Shown here piece after piece: positions 47,641-55,940 of a stretch of DNA of 64,000 nt. The notes beneath the pieces were generated by a model, which worked only from the letters and a program-made list of their open reading frames with translations, had not been told where the DNA came from and did no database searches. Every line of letters starts with the position of its first letter. Positions within the stretch are counted from its first letter, which is position 1. Both the position numbers and the translations under genes were made by a program. Source of the stretch: Pseudarthrobacter sp. fls2-241-R2A-127 (GTDB taxonomy: Bacteria; Actinomycetota; Actinomycetes; Actinomycetales; Micrococcaceae). The stretch is from the NCBI RefSeq assembly GCF_030209355.1, contig NZ_JARVSF010000010.1, positions 44,182-108,181 on the forward strand, given 5' to 3'.

Positions 47641-48234
47641 GTGTCGGACCTGGTACCGGAGTATCTGACGTATGACTACCGCTGCACCTTCCGCGGGTTT
47701 CCCGGCGTCCATCACGACCCGGACGATTATCCGATGTTCTGGACCGTGAAGGTCAAGGGCCGGGTTTGGGACGACGAGGATGAGGGCGATGGTAAGGAGG
47801 TGACCGTCGGCGAGGCCGAGCTGTACGTCGTCCCCGACGCCGGCATCATCGACCTCTTCCTGACGTTGGACGCGGTAAACCAAGAGGTCGCCAGCATCGG
47901 CGAGATGCTCACCGTCAACCGCCCTGATCTGATCCACGAGATGAGCCTCGGCGGGGATCTGCTGATCCTGTCATGGCTGAAAGTCGTACCAAGATTCCGC
48001 GGGAACAAGCTGGGTCACTCAATGCTGAAAGCGGTCCTCAGCACGGTTGGCAGATCATCGACGAAAGTCATCATCGAGGCCACTCCCCCATTGACCGACA
48101 ACGGCCCCATAGAAGGCAGCCCGGAATACCTCGCCGGAAAGGCTGCCCTGCGGCGGTACTGGGAAAGTTTCGGGTTCCAGCCGGCCCATGGCGATTACCT
48201 GGTCCTCGACGACATGGCCGACGGCATCGACTGA
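47641..48234 (+). CDS. Hypothetical protein with GNAT-like C-terminal half
   Basis: The 197-residue protein starts at the GTG at 47641 with AAGGAG a few nt before it. The N-terminal half (VHHDPDDYPMFWTVKVKGRVWD) is not recognised. The C-terminal half has a GNAT-type acetyl-CoA segment, LKVVPRFRGNKLGHSMLKAVL (Arg-x-x-Gly-x-x-Leu-Gly), and the closing RYWESFGFQPAHGDYLVLD that fits the last strands of the fold. It is a likely acetyltransferase of unknown substrate. It has no visible partner gene. Confidence 0.65.
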   Translation: MSDLVPEYLTYDYRCTFRGFPGVHHDPDDYPMFWTVKVKGRVWDDEDEGDGKEVTVGEAELYVVPDAGIIDLFLTLDAVNQEVASIGEMLTVNRPDLIHEMSLGGDLLILSWLKVVPRFRGNKLGHSMLKAVLSTVGRSSTKVIIEATPPLTDNGPIEGSPEYLAGKAALRRYWESFGFQPAHGDYLVLDDMADGID

Positions 48235-48327
48235 GCCGCGTCACCCCCACGCCCCGGGATCTACCCCTTGACGTCCCCACCTCACACCCTGACACTCGAT
48301 TCCACAAGTCAATGGTTGGAGGCAGCC

Positions 48328-48894
48328 GTGAACGGTCAGCGCATCGGCTACGTGCGGGTCAGCACGCTCGACCAGAATGAGCGGCGCCAGCTCGAGGGCC
48401 ACGTCCTGGACCGGGTCTTCACAGATAAGGCCTCGGGCAGGGACACCGCGCGGCCGCAGCTGTCAGAGCTGCTGCGGTTTGCCCGCGACGGCGACACTGT
48501 GGTCGTTCACAGCATGGACCGCCTCGCCCGCAACCTCGATGACCTGCGCGCTCTTGTCCAGGGCCTCACCCTGCGCGGCGTGCGGGTGGAGTTCCTCAAC
48601 GAGCAGCTGGTCTTTACCGGCGAGGACTCCCCCATGGCCAACCTCATGCTCTCGGTCATGGGTGCCTTCGCTGAATTTGAGCGGTCCCTGATCAGAGAAC
48701 GCCAGCGCGAAGGCATTGCGCTGGCCAAGCAGCGCGGCGCCTACAAAGGAAGGAAGAAGACCTTGACGCCGGAAAGGGCGGCAGAACTTGTCCGGCGCGC
48801 CGGCACCGGCATCCCGAAAGTCGTCCTCGCCCACGACTACGGGATCAGCAGGGAGACGGTCTACCAGTACCTCCGCCAGGCCACCCTGAAGTAG
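48328..48894 (+). CDS. Serine recombinase (resolvase/invertase family)
   Basis: The 188-residue protein has a resolvase catalytic domain (YVRVSTLDQN with nucleophile Ser12; HSMDRLARNLDDL with the family arginine) and a C-terminal helix-turn-helix DNA-binding domain (VVLAHDYGISRETVYQYL). It cuts and rejoins DNA at res-like sites. The GTG at 48328 follows GGAGG by about 5 nt. It may be the remnant or driver of a Tn3-type or integrative element; no matching transposase is present. Confidence 0.88.
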   Translation: MNGQRIGYVRVSTLDQNERRQLEGHVLDRVFTDKASGRDTARPQLSELLRFARDGDTVVVHSMDRLARNLDDLRALVQGLTLRGVRVEFLNEQLVFTGEDSPMANLMLSVMGAFAEFERSLIRERQREGIALAKQRGAYKGRKKTLTPERAAELVRRAGTGIPKVVLAHDYGISRETVYQYLRQATLK

Positions 48895-49325
48895 AACTAC
48901 ATCTTCCCCGGCGTTCCCAACCAACGCCAGGGGTTACCCTGCAGGGTTATCCATGGAACTTCGGCCAACCGCCATTTGGCCGGAGTTCCGCCAATTCCTG
49001 CGGAGCACCGCAAAGTCCCCCACGAGCGGCGCACCACTGTCGACCAACCTCCCCGCAGTCGCTCGATTGCGGTATGCAGGGCAAACACGAGGGTAGGCAG
49101 TCATCACTGTTCAGCTTTACAGAATACCTCTTATCGGCTCGCTTAAATGGCAGGGGAGGAACTTCAGAATTGGGTTCCGGACGGTGCATCCGAGGTATCC
49201 GTTTCAGCATATTTTGAGTGCCAGGATGAGGTGCCCTGGCGGTGCCGCGCCCTTAGGCCGTTACAGCGGAAAGATTACTCGGTGCATGCCTTCTCGTTGG
49301 GCCCTTGCGGCTGGGAGAATGCTTC
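48895..49325. other. Gene-free 431-bp region after the recombinase
   Basis: I see no convincing gene, terminator or repeat here. The base composition is a little less GC-rich, including CAGCTTTACAGAATACC and TTATCGGCTCGC. I could not identify transposon ends or res sites, although a recombinase target could plausibly lie here. Confidence 0.4.
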
Positions 49326-49778
49326 ATGGATCTAAAGCACTCCTACGATCCGGCCGACGGGTTTCCGCGGATCATGCCGTCCCTGCGGTACGACGACGTC
49401 CAAGGCGCCCTGGCATGGCTCGAAGAGACTTTTGGCCTTCGCGAGCATCTTCGCTGGATTTCAACCGAGGGCATCGTGCGGCACGCAGAGGTGATGTTGG
49501 GAGAGGCCTTTGTGGAGCTTGCCCAGTCCTCGGACGATCAGCCAAGTCCCCGAACCCTTGGTGCTACCAGCTCAGTCATCATCGCGATGGTCGAGGACGT
49601 CCAGAGCCATTAACAGCGGACACAGGCGGCCGGCGCGAAGATCATCTCGCCCTTTGAGGACAAGCCCTGGAGTCTTCGCCAATACACGGTTGAAGACTTG
49701 GAAGGACATCGGTGGGAGCTCTCCCAGCAGACCAGATTTGTTCCGCCCCAGGAGTGGGGCGCCACACTCAGTCCCTGA
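49326..49778 (+). pseudogene. VOC/glyoxalase family protein with an internal stop codon
   Basis: The frame reads MDLKHSYDPADGFPRIMPSLRYDD, typical of a VOC domain, and stays in frame for 150 codons to a TGA at 49776. A single TAA at 49611 interrupts it just after EDVQSH. After the stop, the reading continues as AAGAKIISPFED, then LRQYTVEDLEGHRWELSQ, which closes the VOC fold. Close homologues have an aromatic or similar residue there (my recollection), so TAA probably arose from a tyrosine codon. It is most likely dead, with only the first 95 residues translated. Confidence 0.8.
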
Positions 49779-50307
49779 CAAGTAGGGCCTGAGGAAGAAC
49801 GCCATATCGACAGGAACGATGGCGGGAGCGCCAGATCCAGTTGCTATGGCTTGGGAATCGGCGACCTGACCCGATCACCGTTTGGAGCGCTGACCGATTG
49901 CAGGCCCAGGCGGTCGTCATACTGAAGAAATGTGTGGATTTTGCCGGCCCCGACGTAGAAAGCCGTGAAAGGCTCCAAGATATGGGCAGCATGACCATTG
50001 ACGGGCGTCGGGATGGGAATAGGTCCGCCTGCGCAAACCTCCTGGTGGGGTGGTTTCCAACCCGTCATTGCTCCATCGATGTCCGGGGCTGGCTGCATGA
50101 CCGTCCGGACTGACCACCCAAAGTGGGAATCAGTGGGATTGCCGCCCGTGTTACAGGTCGGGCAAAACCATAGTTATTACAACCCTCCAAAGAGCTTGGT
50201 GCCGGAGACGGGAGCGTTGGAGAGACGTGTGATGCCCGGCCACATTTTCGGGTCACGAGTGCCTGGAAGTCGGCCGCCAGGAGGGAGGCGGTGCATCTTG
50301 AGGTTGC
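49779..50307. other. Gene-free 529-bp region
   Basis: No recognisable gene. Short frames on both strands (for example a minus-strand one with MQPAPDIDGAMTGW) lack ribosome-binding sites and family resemblance. A plus-strand segment reads like coding text in places (ALEA-type), so decayed coding DNA is possible. Confidence 0.4.
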
Positions 50308-51372
50308 TCAGCGTTCTCCGGATAGGTCGCCAAGGGTGATGTGCAGGTTCTGGGATGTTGAGCCGCGCTGCACGGTGACGTCCACCTGCTGCCCGGGGTC
50401 CTGCTTCCTGAGGGCCGCGAGCAGGTCGGTCACGTTTCCAATGTCTGCTTGGGCGAACTTGGTGATGATGTCTCCTGCCTTCATTCCGGCCTGTTCTGCC
50501 GGGCTTCCCTGGGAAACACTCACGATCAAAGCCCCGGCCGTCGTAGGCAGGGAGAATCGTTGGGCGAGTTGTGGTGTGATGTCGGTGGGGACCACGCCGA
50601 GGCCGGCGTGTTTGACCGAGCCGTTTGCCAATAGTTGGTCGGCGACGTCGGTAACCGTGGAGGAAGGCGTAACGAACCCGATGGCCACGGCTCCCGTGCT
50701 GGGTGGAAGGTACGCCTCGGAAAGACCGATCACCTGGCCGCTGGAGTCGGCTACTGCGCCGCCGGAATTGCCGGGGGAAATCGGTGCGTCGGTCTGCAGC
50801 AGATCGATGGCGCCGTGGGGTGATTCCTTCGACGGCGGCATGTTCCGGTGCAGGCTGGAGACGATCCCGGCAGTGACGGTTTCCTCCAATCCCAGCGGGC
50901 TGCCGATGACCACGGTCATCGAACCCACCTCGGGATCGGATGCAGCGAATTTTGCGGCCGGAACGCCGGTGCGGTCGACCTTCAGGACAGCAAGGTCCGT
51001 GACGTCGTCAACGCCGATGATGGTGCCTTGGGACTGGGAGCCGTCAGCGAACTGGACCTCGACGTCCTTGAAGGGCTGTTTTTGCTGGTCCTCCACGACG
51101 TGCGCGTCCGTGACGATCGATCCGTCGCTGTGATAGATAACCCCGCTGCCCAGGCCGATGGCTGTCCGGATGGTGACGACGGAAGGCTCGACTTCCCTGA
51201 CAACGCCGGGAACCGCAGGCAACCCGGCGCCGTCCGCCAACTGTGTTTGCGAAGCTCCCGGGGAAGCAACGGACGACGAGGAACTGGGCGCCGGTGCCGG
51301 GGTGCCGGTGCAGCCCGTCAATGTCAAAGCCGCAGCCGTCACTGCGGCCGCGGCGCAGAGTCCAAACCTCAT
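50308..51372 (-). CDS. S1C (HtrA/DegP-like) serine protease with PDZ domain, lipoprotein
   Basis: The 354-residue protease is exported: the signal peptide ends in a lipobox LTGC, with Cys21 as the lipidation site, and a Ser/Pro-rich linker follows. The trypsin-like domain has the triad His91 (TDAHVV), Asp126 (TDLAVLK) and Ser203 (GNSGG). A PDZ domain (about residues 255-340) holds AGDIITKFAQ. It should degrade misfolded proteins at the membrane surface. It lies behind a damaged lipoprotein gene on the same strand. Confidence 0.9.
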   Translation of the reverse strand: MRFGLCAAAAVTAAALTLTGCTGTPAPAPSSSSSVASPGASQTQLADGAGLPAVPGVVREVEPSVVTIRTAIGLGSGVIYHSDGSIVTDAHVVEDQQKQPFKDVEVQFADGSQSQGTIIGVDDVTDLAVLKVDRTGVPAAKFAASDPEVGSMTVVIGSPLGLEETVTAGIVSSLHRNMPPSKESPHGAIDLLQTDAPISPGNSGGAVADSSGQVIGLSEAYLPPSTGAVAIGFVTPSSTVTDVADQLLANGSVKHAGLGVVPTDITPQLAQRFSLPTTAGALIVSVSQGSPAEQAGMKAGDIITKFAQADIGNVTDLLAALRKQDPGQQVDVTVQRGSTSQNLHITLGDLSGER

Positions 51373-51392
51373 GGATACCTCCTCTATTAGCG

Positions 51393-51855
51393 TTACGGGC
51401 TGGCAAAAGGGATGTAGGGCTGGTACTGGTCAGAAGTCCCATTCTCGATGGGGACATTAATGGTGGTTTCCTGCCCCTTCACCCTTACTGTCAGGTCAGC
51501 CCGTGCTCCCGGACCTTCCGGGGCACTGTTGAGTATGACGGGTGTCTGGTCAAACTCTCTGTTCCCGTTGGCCGGGATCTTGACCCGTACCTGCTCGTCG
51601 GAGTCAGCCAGGACCATCTCGATATCCGTGGCGTGGTGTTGATGATCGTCCCGAGGACGCGGGCGGCTTCATTCTGCCCGGATGTTACAGCAGAACGCTT
51701 CGCAGCTCCAGCCCTGCAAAGCTCAGGTCTGAGCCGAGCGCAACGGGGTCGCGGTCCCCCTCAGCAGGTTCCGAACAACCGGCCATCAGGAGGGCTGCAA
51801 CCACCATGACCGGCAAGAAGCGGAGAAATTCGATGGCGCCGTGGGTGGGTTTCAT
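51393..51855 (-). pseudogene. Small lipoprotein gene with two frameshifts
   Basis: From the ATG at 51855 the frame gives a signal peptide with lipobox LMAGC and ends at a TAA after GLELRSVLL. The homologous text then continues in a second frame (VTSGQNEAARVLGTIIN) and a third frame (TDIEMVLADSDEQVRVKIPANG, to FASP at 51393). Both changes fit single-base deletions, the first turning a G-T-A valine codon into the TAA. Only the last third (74 residues) is a clean open frame. The family is not recognised; it may be an exported metal- or ligand-binding protein, encoded next to the HtrA-like protease. Confidence 0.7.
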
Positions 51856-52422
51856 GATGTTCCTTTCCTTGGCCTTTCGATCCCTTCTAATGCACCCGCC
51901 CCGCTCAAGCGTCTCCCCAGTGTCGCGCGGCAGTTGCGCTTACGCAATAGCTTTTCCCACGCCCCACTACTTTTTGCTGATCGTTGCCCTCCCGTGACCG
52001 AACAAGGCTGCCGCTACAAACTGGGAGATAATGTTGTTTGCATCTTGCCAAATACTCAATGGGAGTAGCACTGGGTGCTTTGGACGAAGACGCGATCCGC
52101 GGCCTATGGGGTGCGATCCCGAAAGGTTGCGCCGCCTGCCTGGCGACGTGACAAGGAAATCTTTTGCACGCTTCTTTTGGACACCACGTGGAAAAGGTCG
52201 GCAGCCTTTGGTGCGGCCTGCGTCATCGGCGGCTTTCTGGTCACTGGGCTCCCGGCCCCAGTTACCGGACCGCCCCCATCGGTGCTCCGGTCGCTGGGGA
52301 CTTGCGGGCATGCCTCCGGTATCGGTATACCATTGCGCATCGACAACTGTTGCGCTACCGTTCATATCACTTCTCACTCCCAGCCTAAGAGCAGCCGTTC
52401 CAACAGGAGAAATGAGTGCGCC
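51856..52422. other. Gene-free 567-bp region before the DUF4193 copy
   Basis: No gene could be supported. Overlapping frames exist but resemble nothing. AGGAG at 52405 is the only ribosome-binding candidate, about 13 nt before the DUF4193 GTG start. Promoters for the divergent lipoprotein and the DUF4193 copy should be here. Confidence 0.4.
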
Positions 52423-52704
52423 GTGGCAAGCGATTACGACGAAGTCCGGCCAGAGGTCAAAGAGTCGCGGGAACGGTCCCCGGAGGCCCTGCGCACAGAG
52501 AACACCCCGGACGCCCGCAGGGTGGCCAGGGAACTGGACGAAGCCGGCACTGTGGACGGGATAGAACTGCCGGCGGACTTCATCGCGGAGGAGCTCGTCG
52601 TCGAAGTCGTCCCACAGAAGGAGGACGACTTCCCCTGCTCGTCCTCCGCCACCGTTCCCGCTGGCCAGGGAAAGGGACGGCAACGCCTACTGCATCGAAT
52701 GTGA
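52423..52704 (+). pseudogene. DUF4193 family protein with 3' frameshift
   Basis: The 93-residue product begins MASDYDEVRPEVKE and keeps the family pattern (ELDEAGTVDGIELPADFIAEELVVEVVPQ then EDDFPCSS). Family members I recall finish with CSSCFLVRHRSQ. Here the second Cys is gone and the frame shifts; the +1 frame encodes LVLRHRSRWPG right after, so about 10 nt were deleted. A zinc-binding Cys pair is therefore lost. The start GTG at 52423 has a distant ribosome-binding site. It is probably a non-functional second copy. Confidence 0.65.
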
Positions 52705-52885
52705 GGGATGAGCAGTGGCCGGTCTGTCGCCGGCTCCGCGAACCGGACACGCGCAGCCGGGCCACCCCGCGTCGCCGCCCCGGCCGGACAGTCCGTCCCC
52801 TGATGAGGGCACCGGCCGCAACCGGACTTCGGGGATGGGCCGGCCAAGGCATTTCCGTTTAGGCGACTGGTGCATCCTCCCCCGG

Positions 52886-53083
52886 TACCTCAACCTGTGT
52901 GCGGTATCCATACTGGCCTTGGCCGCTGCTGCCGGAGGCCTGGCGCTGGAAGCAGCAAGCCGCGTCTACCTGGGCTACCACTGGTTTACCGACACACTGG
53001 CCTCCGCGTCGATCTCCGTGGTCCTCCTGGCGGTGGTGATCATGCTGGACATCAGCCGTGGCGGCCGGGCGGCAGAACCGTGA
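52886..53083 (+). pseudogene. PAP2-family phosphatase, C-terminal remnant
   Basis: About 66 residues match the last two helices of a PAP2 superfamily phosphatase; AASRVYLGYHWFTDTLA holds the C-terminal active-site motif S-R-x5-H-x3-D. The N-terminal motifs are missing and the sequence before it is not hydrophobic. The frame ends in a normal TGA (53083). It is a remnant left of the intact glucose dehydrogenase gene. Confidence 0.7.
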
Positions 53084-53111
53084 GGGCAAAAAGCTTCCGA
53101 CCCCCTTGCTG

Positions 53112-53125
53112 TTGCGCACCCGCAA
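53112..53125. promoter_or_regulatory. TTGC-N6-GCAA operator, site 1 (before glucose dehydrogenase)
   Basis: TTGCG-CACC-CGCAA is a perfect 5+5 inverted repeat, 47 bp before the ATG at 53173. It is one of three sites with the same TTGC-N6-GCAA skeleton in this regulon, and the best candidate binding site for the MarR protein encoded at 55356. Confidence 0.55.
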
Positions 53126-53172
53126 ATAAAGCGGGACACTGGCGAAGACAACCACGGCTAAAGGGAGGCATC

Positions 53173-54246
53173 ATGCGTGCGCTGACAGTTACCCCTGGAG
53201 TTAAGGACTCCCTTCACCTGCGCGATATTCCAGAGCCGCCGGCGGGCGGGGGCCAGGTGCTGGTGGAGGCACTGGCCGTGGGCCTGTGCGGCACGGACAG
53301 TGAGATCATCGACGCCGACTACGGCGAAGCTCCGCCCGGCCAGGACTACCTGGTGCTGGGGCACGAAAACCTGGGCCGGGTGGTGGAGGCGCCGGAGGGT
53401 TCCGGGCTGGCGGCGGGAGACCTGGTGGTGGGCATTGTCCGCAGGCCCGATCCCGAGCCGTGCAAGGCCTGCGCCGCCGGCGAATGGGATATGTGCCTGA
53501 ACGGCAAGTACACCGAGCACGGCATCAAAGGCCTGGACGGATTTGCCCGCGAACAATGGCGCGCGAACCCGGAAGCCATGGTGAAACTGGACGCCGGGCT
53601 GGAAGACGTGGGAGTGCTGATGGAGCCCACCACCATCGTGGCCAAGGCCTGGGAGCAGATCAACAGGATCGGGCAGCGGGCCTTCTTCGACCCCCACGTC
53701 GCGGTGGTGACCGGGGCCGGGCCCGTTGGCCTGCTCGCCGCGCTTGTGGGCGTCCAACAGGGCCTGGAGGTGCACGTGTTCGACATCGTCAAGGACGGGC
53801 TCAAGCCGGACTTGGTCCGCGCCCTGGGCGCCACCTACCACAGTGAGACCCTGCCCGACTCCGGACTCAAGCCCAACGTCCTGGTGGAATGCACGGGCGT
53901 GACCCCCGTGGTGCTGGACGCCCTCCGATGCCGCGCCCAGGATGCCATCACCTGCCTGACGGGCGTCTCGGGCACGGGGAAGCAAACCGAGGTGGACGTC
54001 GGCGCGCTGAACCGCGAGGAAGTGCTGATGGACGGCGTGGTGTTTGGCAGTGTCAATGCCAACCGGCGCCACTACGATGCCGGCGCCAAGGCCCTGGCCG
54101 CTGCCGACGCGGACTGGCTGCAGCGGCTGATCAGCCGCCGGGTTCCGCTGGGGAAATTCGCCGAGGCTTTTGACCGCCACCCCGATGACGTCAAGGTGGT
54201 ACTGGACCTCCAGGCGAAGGATGACGGCGGGAGCCGGCAGCCATGA
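53173..54246 (+). CDS. Glucose 1-dehydrogenase-like zinc alcohol dehydrogenase (MDR family)
   Basis: The 357-residue medium-chain dehydrogenase should oxidise beta-D-glucose (or a related aldose) to the lactone with NAD(P). Cys39 (GLCGTD), His64 and Glu65 (GHEN) fit the catalytic zinc site, with Glu151 (MEPTT) in the GDH-specific position. Three cysteines (97, 100, 108) fit the structural zinc lobe, with one expected ligand not obvious. The Rossmann motif is GAGPVG (181-186). The ATG at 53173 follows AAGGGAGG. It overlaps the epimerase gene by 4 nt (ATGA) and heads the cassette. Confidence 0.85.
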   Translation: MRALTVTPGVKDSLHLRDIPEPPAGGGQVLVEALAVGLCGTDSEIIDADYGEAPPGQDYLVLGHENLGRVVEAPEGSGLAAGDLVVGIVRRPDPEPCKACAAGEWDMCLNGKYTEHGIKGLDGFAREQWRANPEAMVKLDAGLEDVGVLMEPTTIVAKAWEQINRIGQRAFFDPHVAVVTGAGPVGLLAALVGVQQGLEVHVFDIVKDGLKPDLVRALGATYHSETLPDSGLKPNVLVECTGVTPVVLDALRCRAQDAITCLTGVSGTGKQTEVDVGALNREEVLMDGVVFGSVNANRRHYDAGAKALAAADADWLQRLISRRVPLGKFAEAFDRHPDDVKVVLDLQAKDDGGSRQP

Positions 54247-55244
54247 GCGCCGCAGCGATGAACCAGACGGCAAGGAGTGAGGGCCAGGCAGGACAGGCGG
54301 CCAGCAGTGGCCACCGGCTGCCGTCAGGGCGCCAGTACGACATCCGGCACGGCCGGCACTCTGTCCACCTCACGGAGGTGGGAGGGGCGTTGCGGGACTA
54401 TCTGCTGGACGGCCGGCCCCTGGTGGAGGGCTACGGTCCGGAGGAGATGTGCACGGGGGCGCGGGGACAGTCCCTCATCCCGTGGCCCAACAGGGTCAAG
54501 GGCGGCAGCTACGAGTGGGGCGGCAGTACTCTGCAGCTTGATCTGAGCGAGCCTGACAAGGGCGGGGCCATCCATGGCTTGACCCGGTGGCGGAACTGGG
54601 ATGTCGAGGAACAGCGGGAGGACGGAATCTCCTTCACGCACACCCTTCACGCCTGCCAGGGCTGGCCGTGGGTGCTTGACTGCCGCCTGGACTACGGGCT
54701 CGACGACGGCGGGCTGAGTGTGCGGACGACCGTAACCAACCGCAGCCCGGAGCCGTGCCCGTTTGGCACAGGCGCGCATCCGTACCTAAGCCTGGGGCTG
54801 CCGGGCCAGGTCATCGACGCGGGCCTGGTCCAGGTGCCGGGGCGGACTTACCTGCCCGTGGATGAACGCGGCATCCCCACCGGGCACCAGCGCGTGGACG
54901 GCACCGAGTATGACCTGCGCGAGCTCCAGCAACTTGGGGCGCGGCACATCGATGTGGCCTACACCGACCTGGTCCGTGACGGGGACGGGCGCGCCAGCGT
55001 GACGCTGCTGCGTCCTGACCGCTCGGGTGGCGTTGAGCTGTGGGTGGATGGGACGTACCCCTACCTGGAAATCTTCACCGGCGACACCCTCCCACAGCCG
55101 CACCGCCGGCGGACCGGACTGGGCGTGGAGCCCATGACCTGCGCCCCCAACGCCTTCAACTCCGGAGAAGGCCGGATCACCCTCAAACCCGGGCAATCTC
55201 ACACCGGACACTGGGGCATCAAGCCGCTCTCAACGGCCCCCTGA
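54243..55244 (+). CDS. Aldose 1-epimerase family protein (galactose mutarotase-like)
   Basis: The 333-residue protein has the beta-sandwich mutarotase fold: the catalytic His is expected in FGTGAHPYLSL, the Glu/Asp near IDVAYTDL, and the conserved GVEPMTCAPNAFNSGEG at the end. It would interconvert alpha- and beta-aldoses, delivering beta-D-glucose to the neighbouring dehydrogenase. It is translationally coupled to it. The N-terminus is extended by about 25 Ala/Gln/Gly-rich residues. Confidence 0.85.
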   Translation: MSAAAMNQTARSEGQAGQAASSGHRLPSGRQYDIRHGRHSVHLTEVGGALRDYLLDGRPLVEGYGPEEMCTGARGQSLIPWPNRVKGGSYEWGGSTLQLDLSEPDKGGAIHGLTRWRNWDVEEQREDGISFTHTLHACQGWPWVLDCRLDYGLDDGGLSVRTTVTNRSPEPCPFGTGAHPYLSLGLPGQVIDAGLVQVPGRTYLPVDERGIPTGHQRVDGTEYDLRELQQLGARHIDVAYTDLVRDGDGRASVTLLRPDRSGGVELWVDGTYPYLEIFTGDTLPQPHRRRTGLGVEPMTCAPNAFNSGEGRITLKPGQSHTGHWGIKPLSTAP

Positions 55245-55290
55245 ACCCATCCGGACGTACAGGAAAAGCAATGACAGCCACCGGGCGACT

Positions 55291-55306
55291 CTTGCGTAAA
55301 CGCAAG
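55291..55306. promoter_or_regulatory. CTTGCG-TAAA-CGCAAG operator, site 2
   Basis: CTTGCG (55291-55296) and CGCAAG (55301-55306) are a perfect 6+6 inverted repeat with a 4-bp TAAA centre. It lies in the 111-bp gap between the convergent epimerase and MarR genes and matches the TTGC-N6-GCAA skeleton of the other two sites. A site here has no obvious promoter downstream except a short frame at about 55320. Confidence 0.55.
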
Positions 55307-55355
55307 TATTGGGGTTCAATGAAGGCATGGCTTGCCGTACCAGGATCTTGTCCCG

Positions 55356-55862
55356 TCAGGTACCGGATCCCAACGTGAAGCGGCCGTCGGAGGTACCCTG
55401 GCCGCCGGCGGCGGCTGCGAAGGCCTCCAGGGCGGCCGCCAGTGCGGGCCGGCGGCCGGCAGGCATTCTGGAAATCACCTCGGCGATGGCCTGCCGCCGG
55501 TGCTGCAGCACAGTATCGACCAGTTCCTTGCCCTCACGGGTCAACTCCAGCCGGATATACCGGCGGTCGGCGGGATCTTCACGGCGCTGCAGCAGGTCAG
55601 CGGCCACCAGCCGGTCGCAAATGCGGGTGGCATTGGAGGCGTGGACGCCAAGCTCCGCGGCCACGCCGCCCAGATTTTGGGGCCCGTGGGTATGGATCAG
55701 GACCAGCACCCGCAGTTGCGGGGTGTTAACGATGTCCTCAACCTCAGCAACAGAGCGCGCCACCACACGCATGAGGGTGTCGGCGGCAGCCATCACAGCT
55801 TCGACTTCCCGACTTAGGGTTTCAGGGACCGGCCCAGACCCGGCAGATGTATCCATGGGCAC
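55356..55862 (-). CDS. MarR family transcriptional regulator
   Basis: The 168-residue winged-helix protein has the MarR core (TPQLRVLVLIHTHGPQNLGGVAAELGVHASNATRICDRLVAADLL...RREDPADRRYIRLELT), including the wing D-x-R-D pattern. I chose the GTG at 55862, with GGAGG 6 nt upstream; an ATG two codons later also works. It is divergent from the membrane protein gene, and TTGC-N6-GCAA sites flank the gene. It is the obvious candidate repressor or activator of the sugar-oxidation cassette, sensing a sugar acid, quinone or phenolic. Confidence 0.88.
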   Translation of the reverse strand: MPMDTSAGSGPVPETLSREVEAVMAAADTLMRVVARSVAEVEDIVNTPQLRVLVLIHTHGPQNLGGVAAELGVHASNATRICDRLVAADLLQRREDPADRRYIRLELTREGKELVDTVLQHRRQAIAEVISRMPAGRRPALAAALEAFAAAAGGQGTSDGRFTLGSGT

Positions 55863-55878
55863 CAGTTTCCTCCAATAG

Positions 55879-55899
55879 TTGCTACCCCGCAAAGTTTGC
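55879..55899. promoter_or_regulatory. TTGC-N6-GCAA and GCAAA-TTTGC operator, site 3
   Basis: TTGC (55879-55882) and GCAA (55889-55892), 6 bp apart, share the skeleton with sites 1 and 2. GCAAA-G-TTTGC (55889-55899) overlaps it, giving a compound site in the 78-bp divergent gap between marR and the membrane protein gene. It could mediate autoregulation and control of the downstream operon. Confidence 0.5.
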
Positions 55900-55940
55900 C
55901 AGCTCCCCCGCTTGGTGGGCAGCCGGCATGAAGGAGAATC

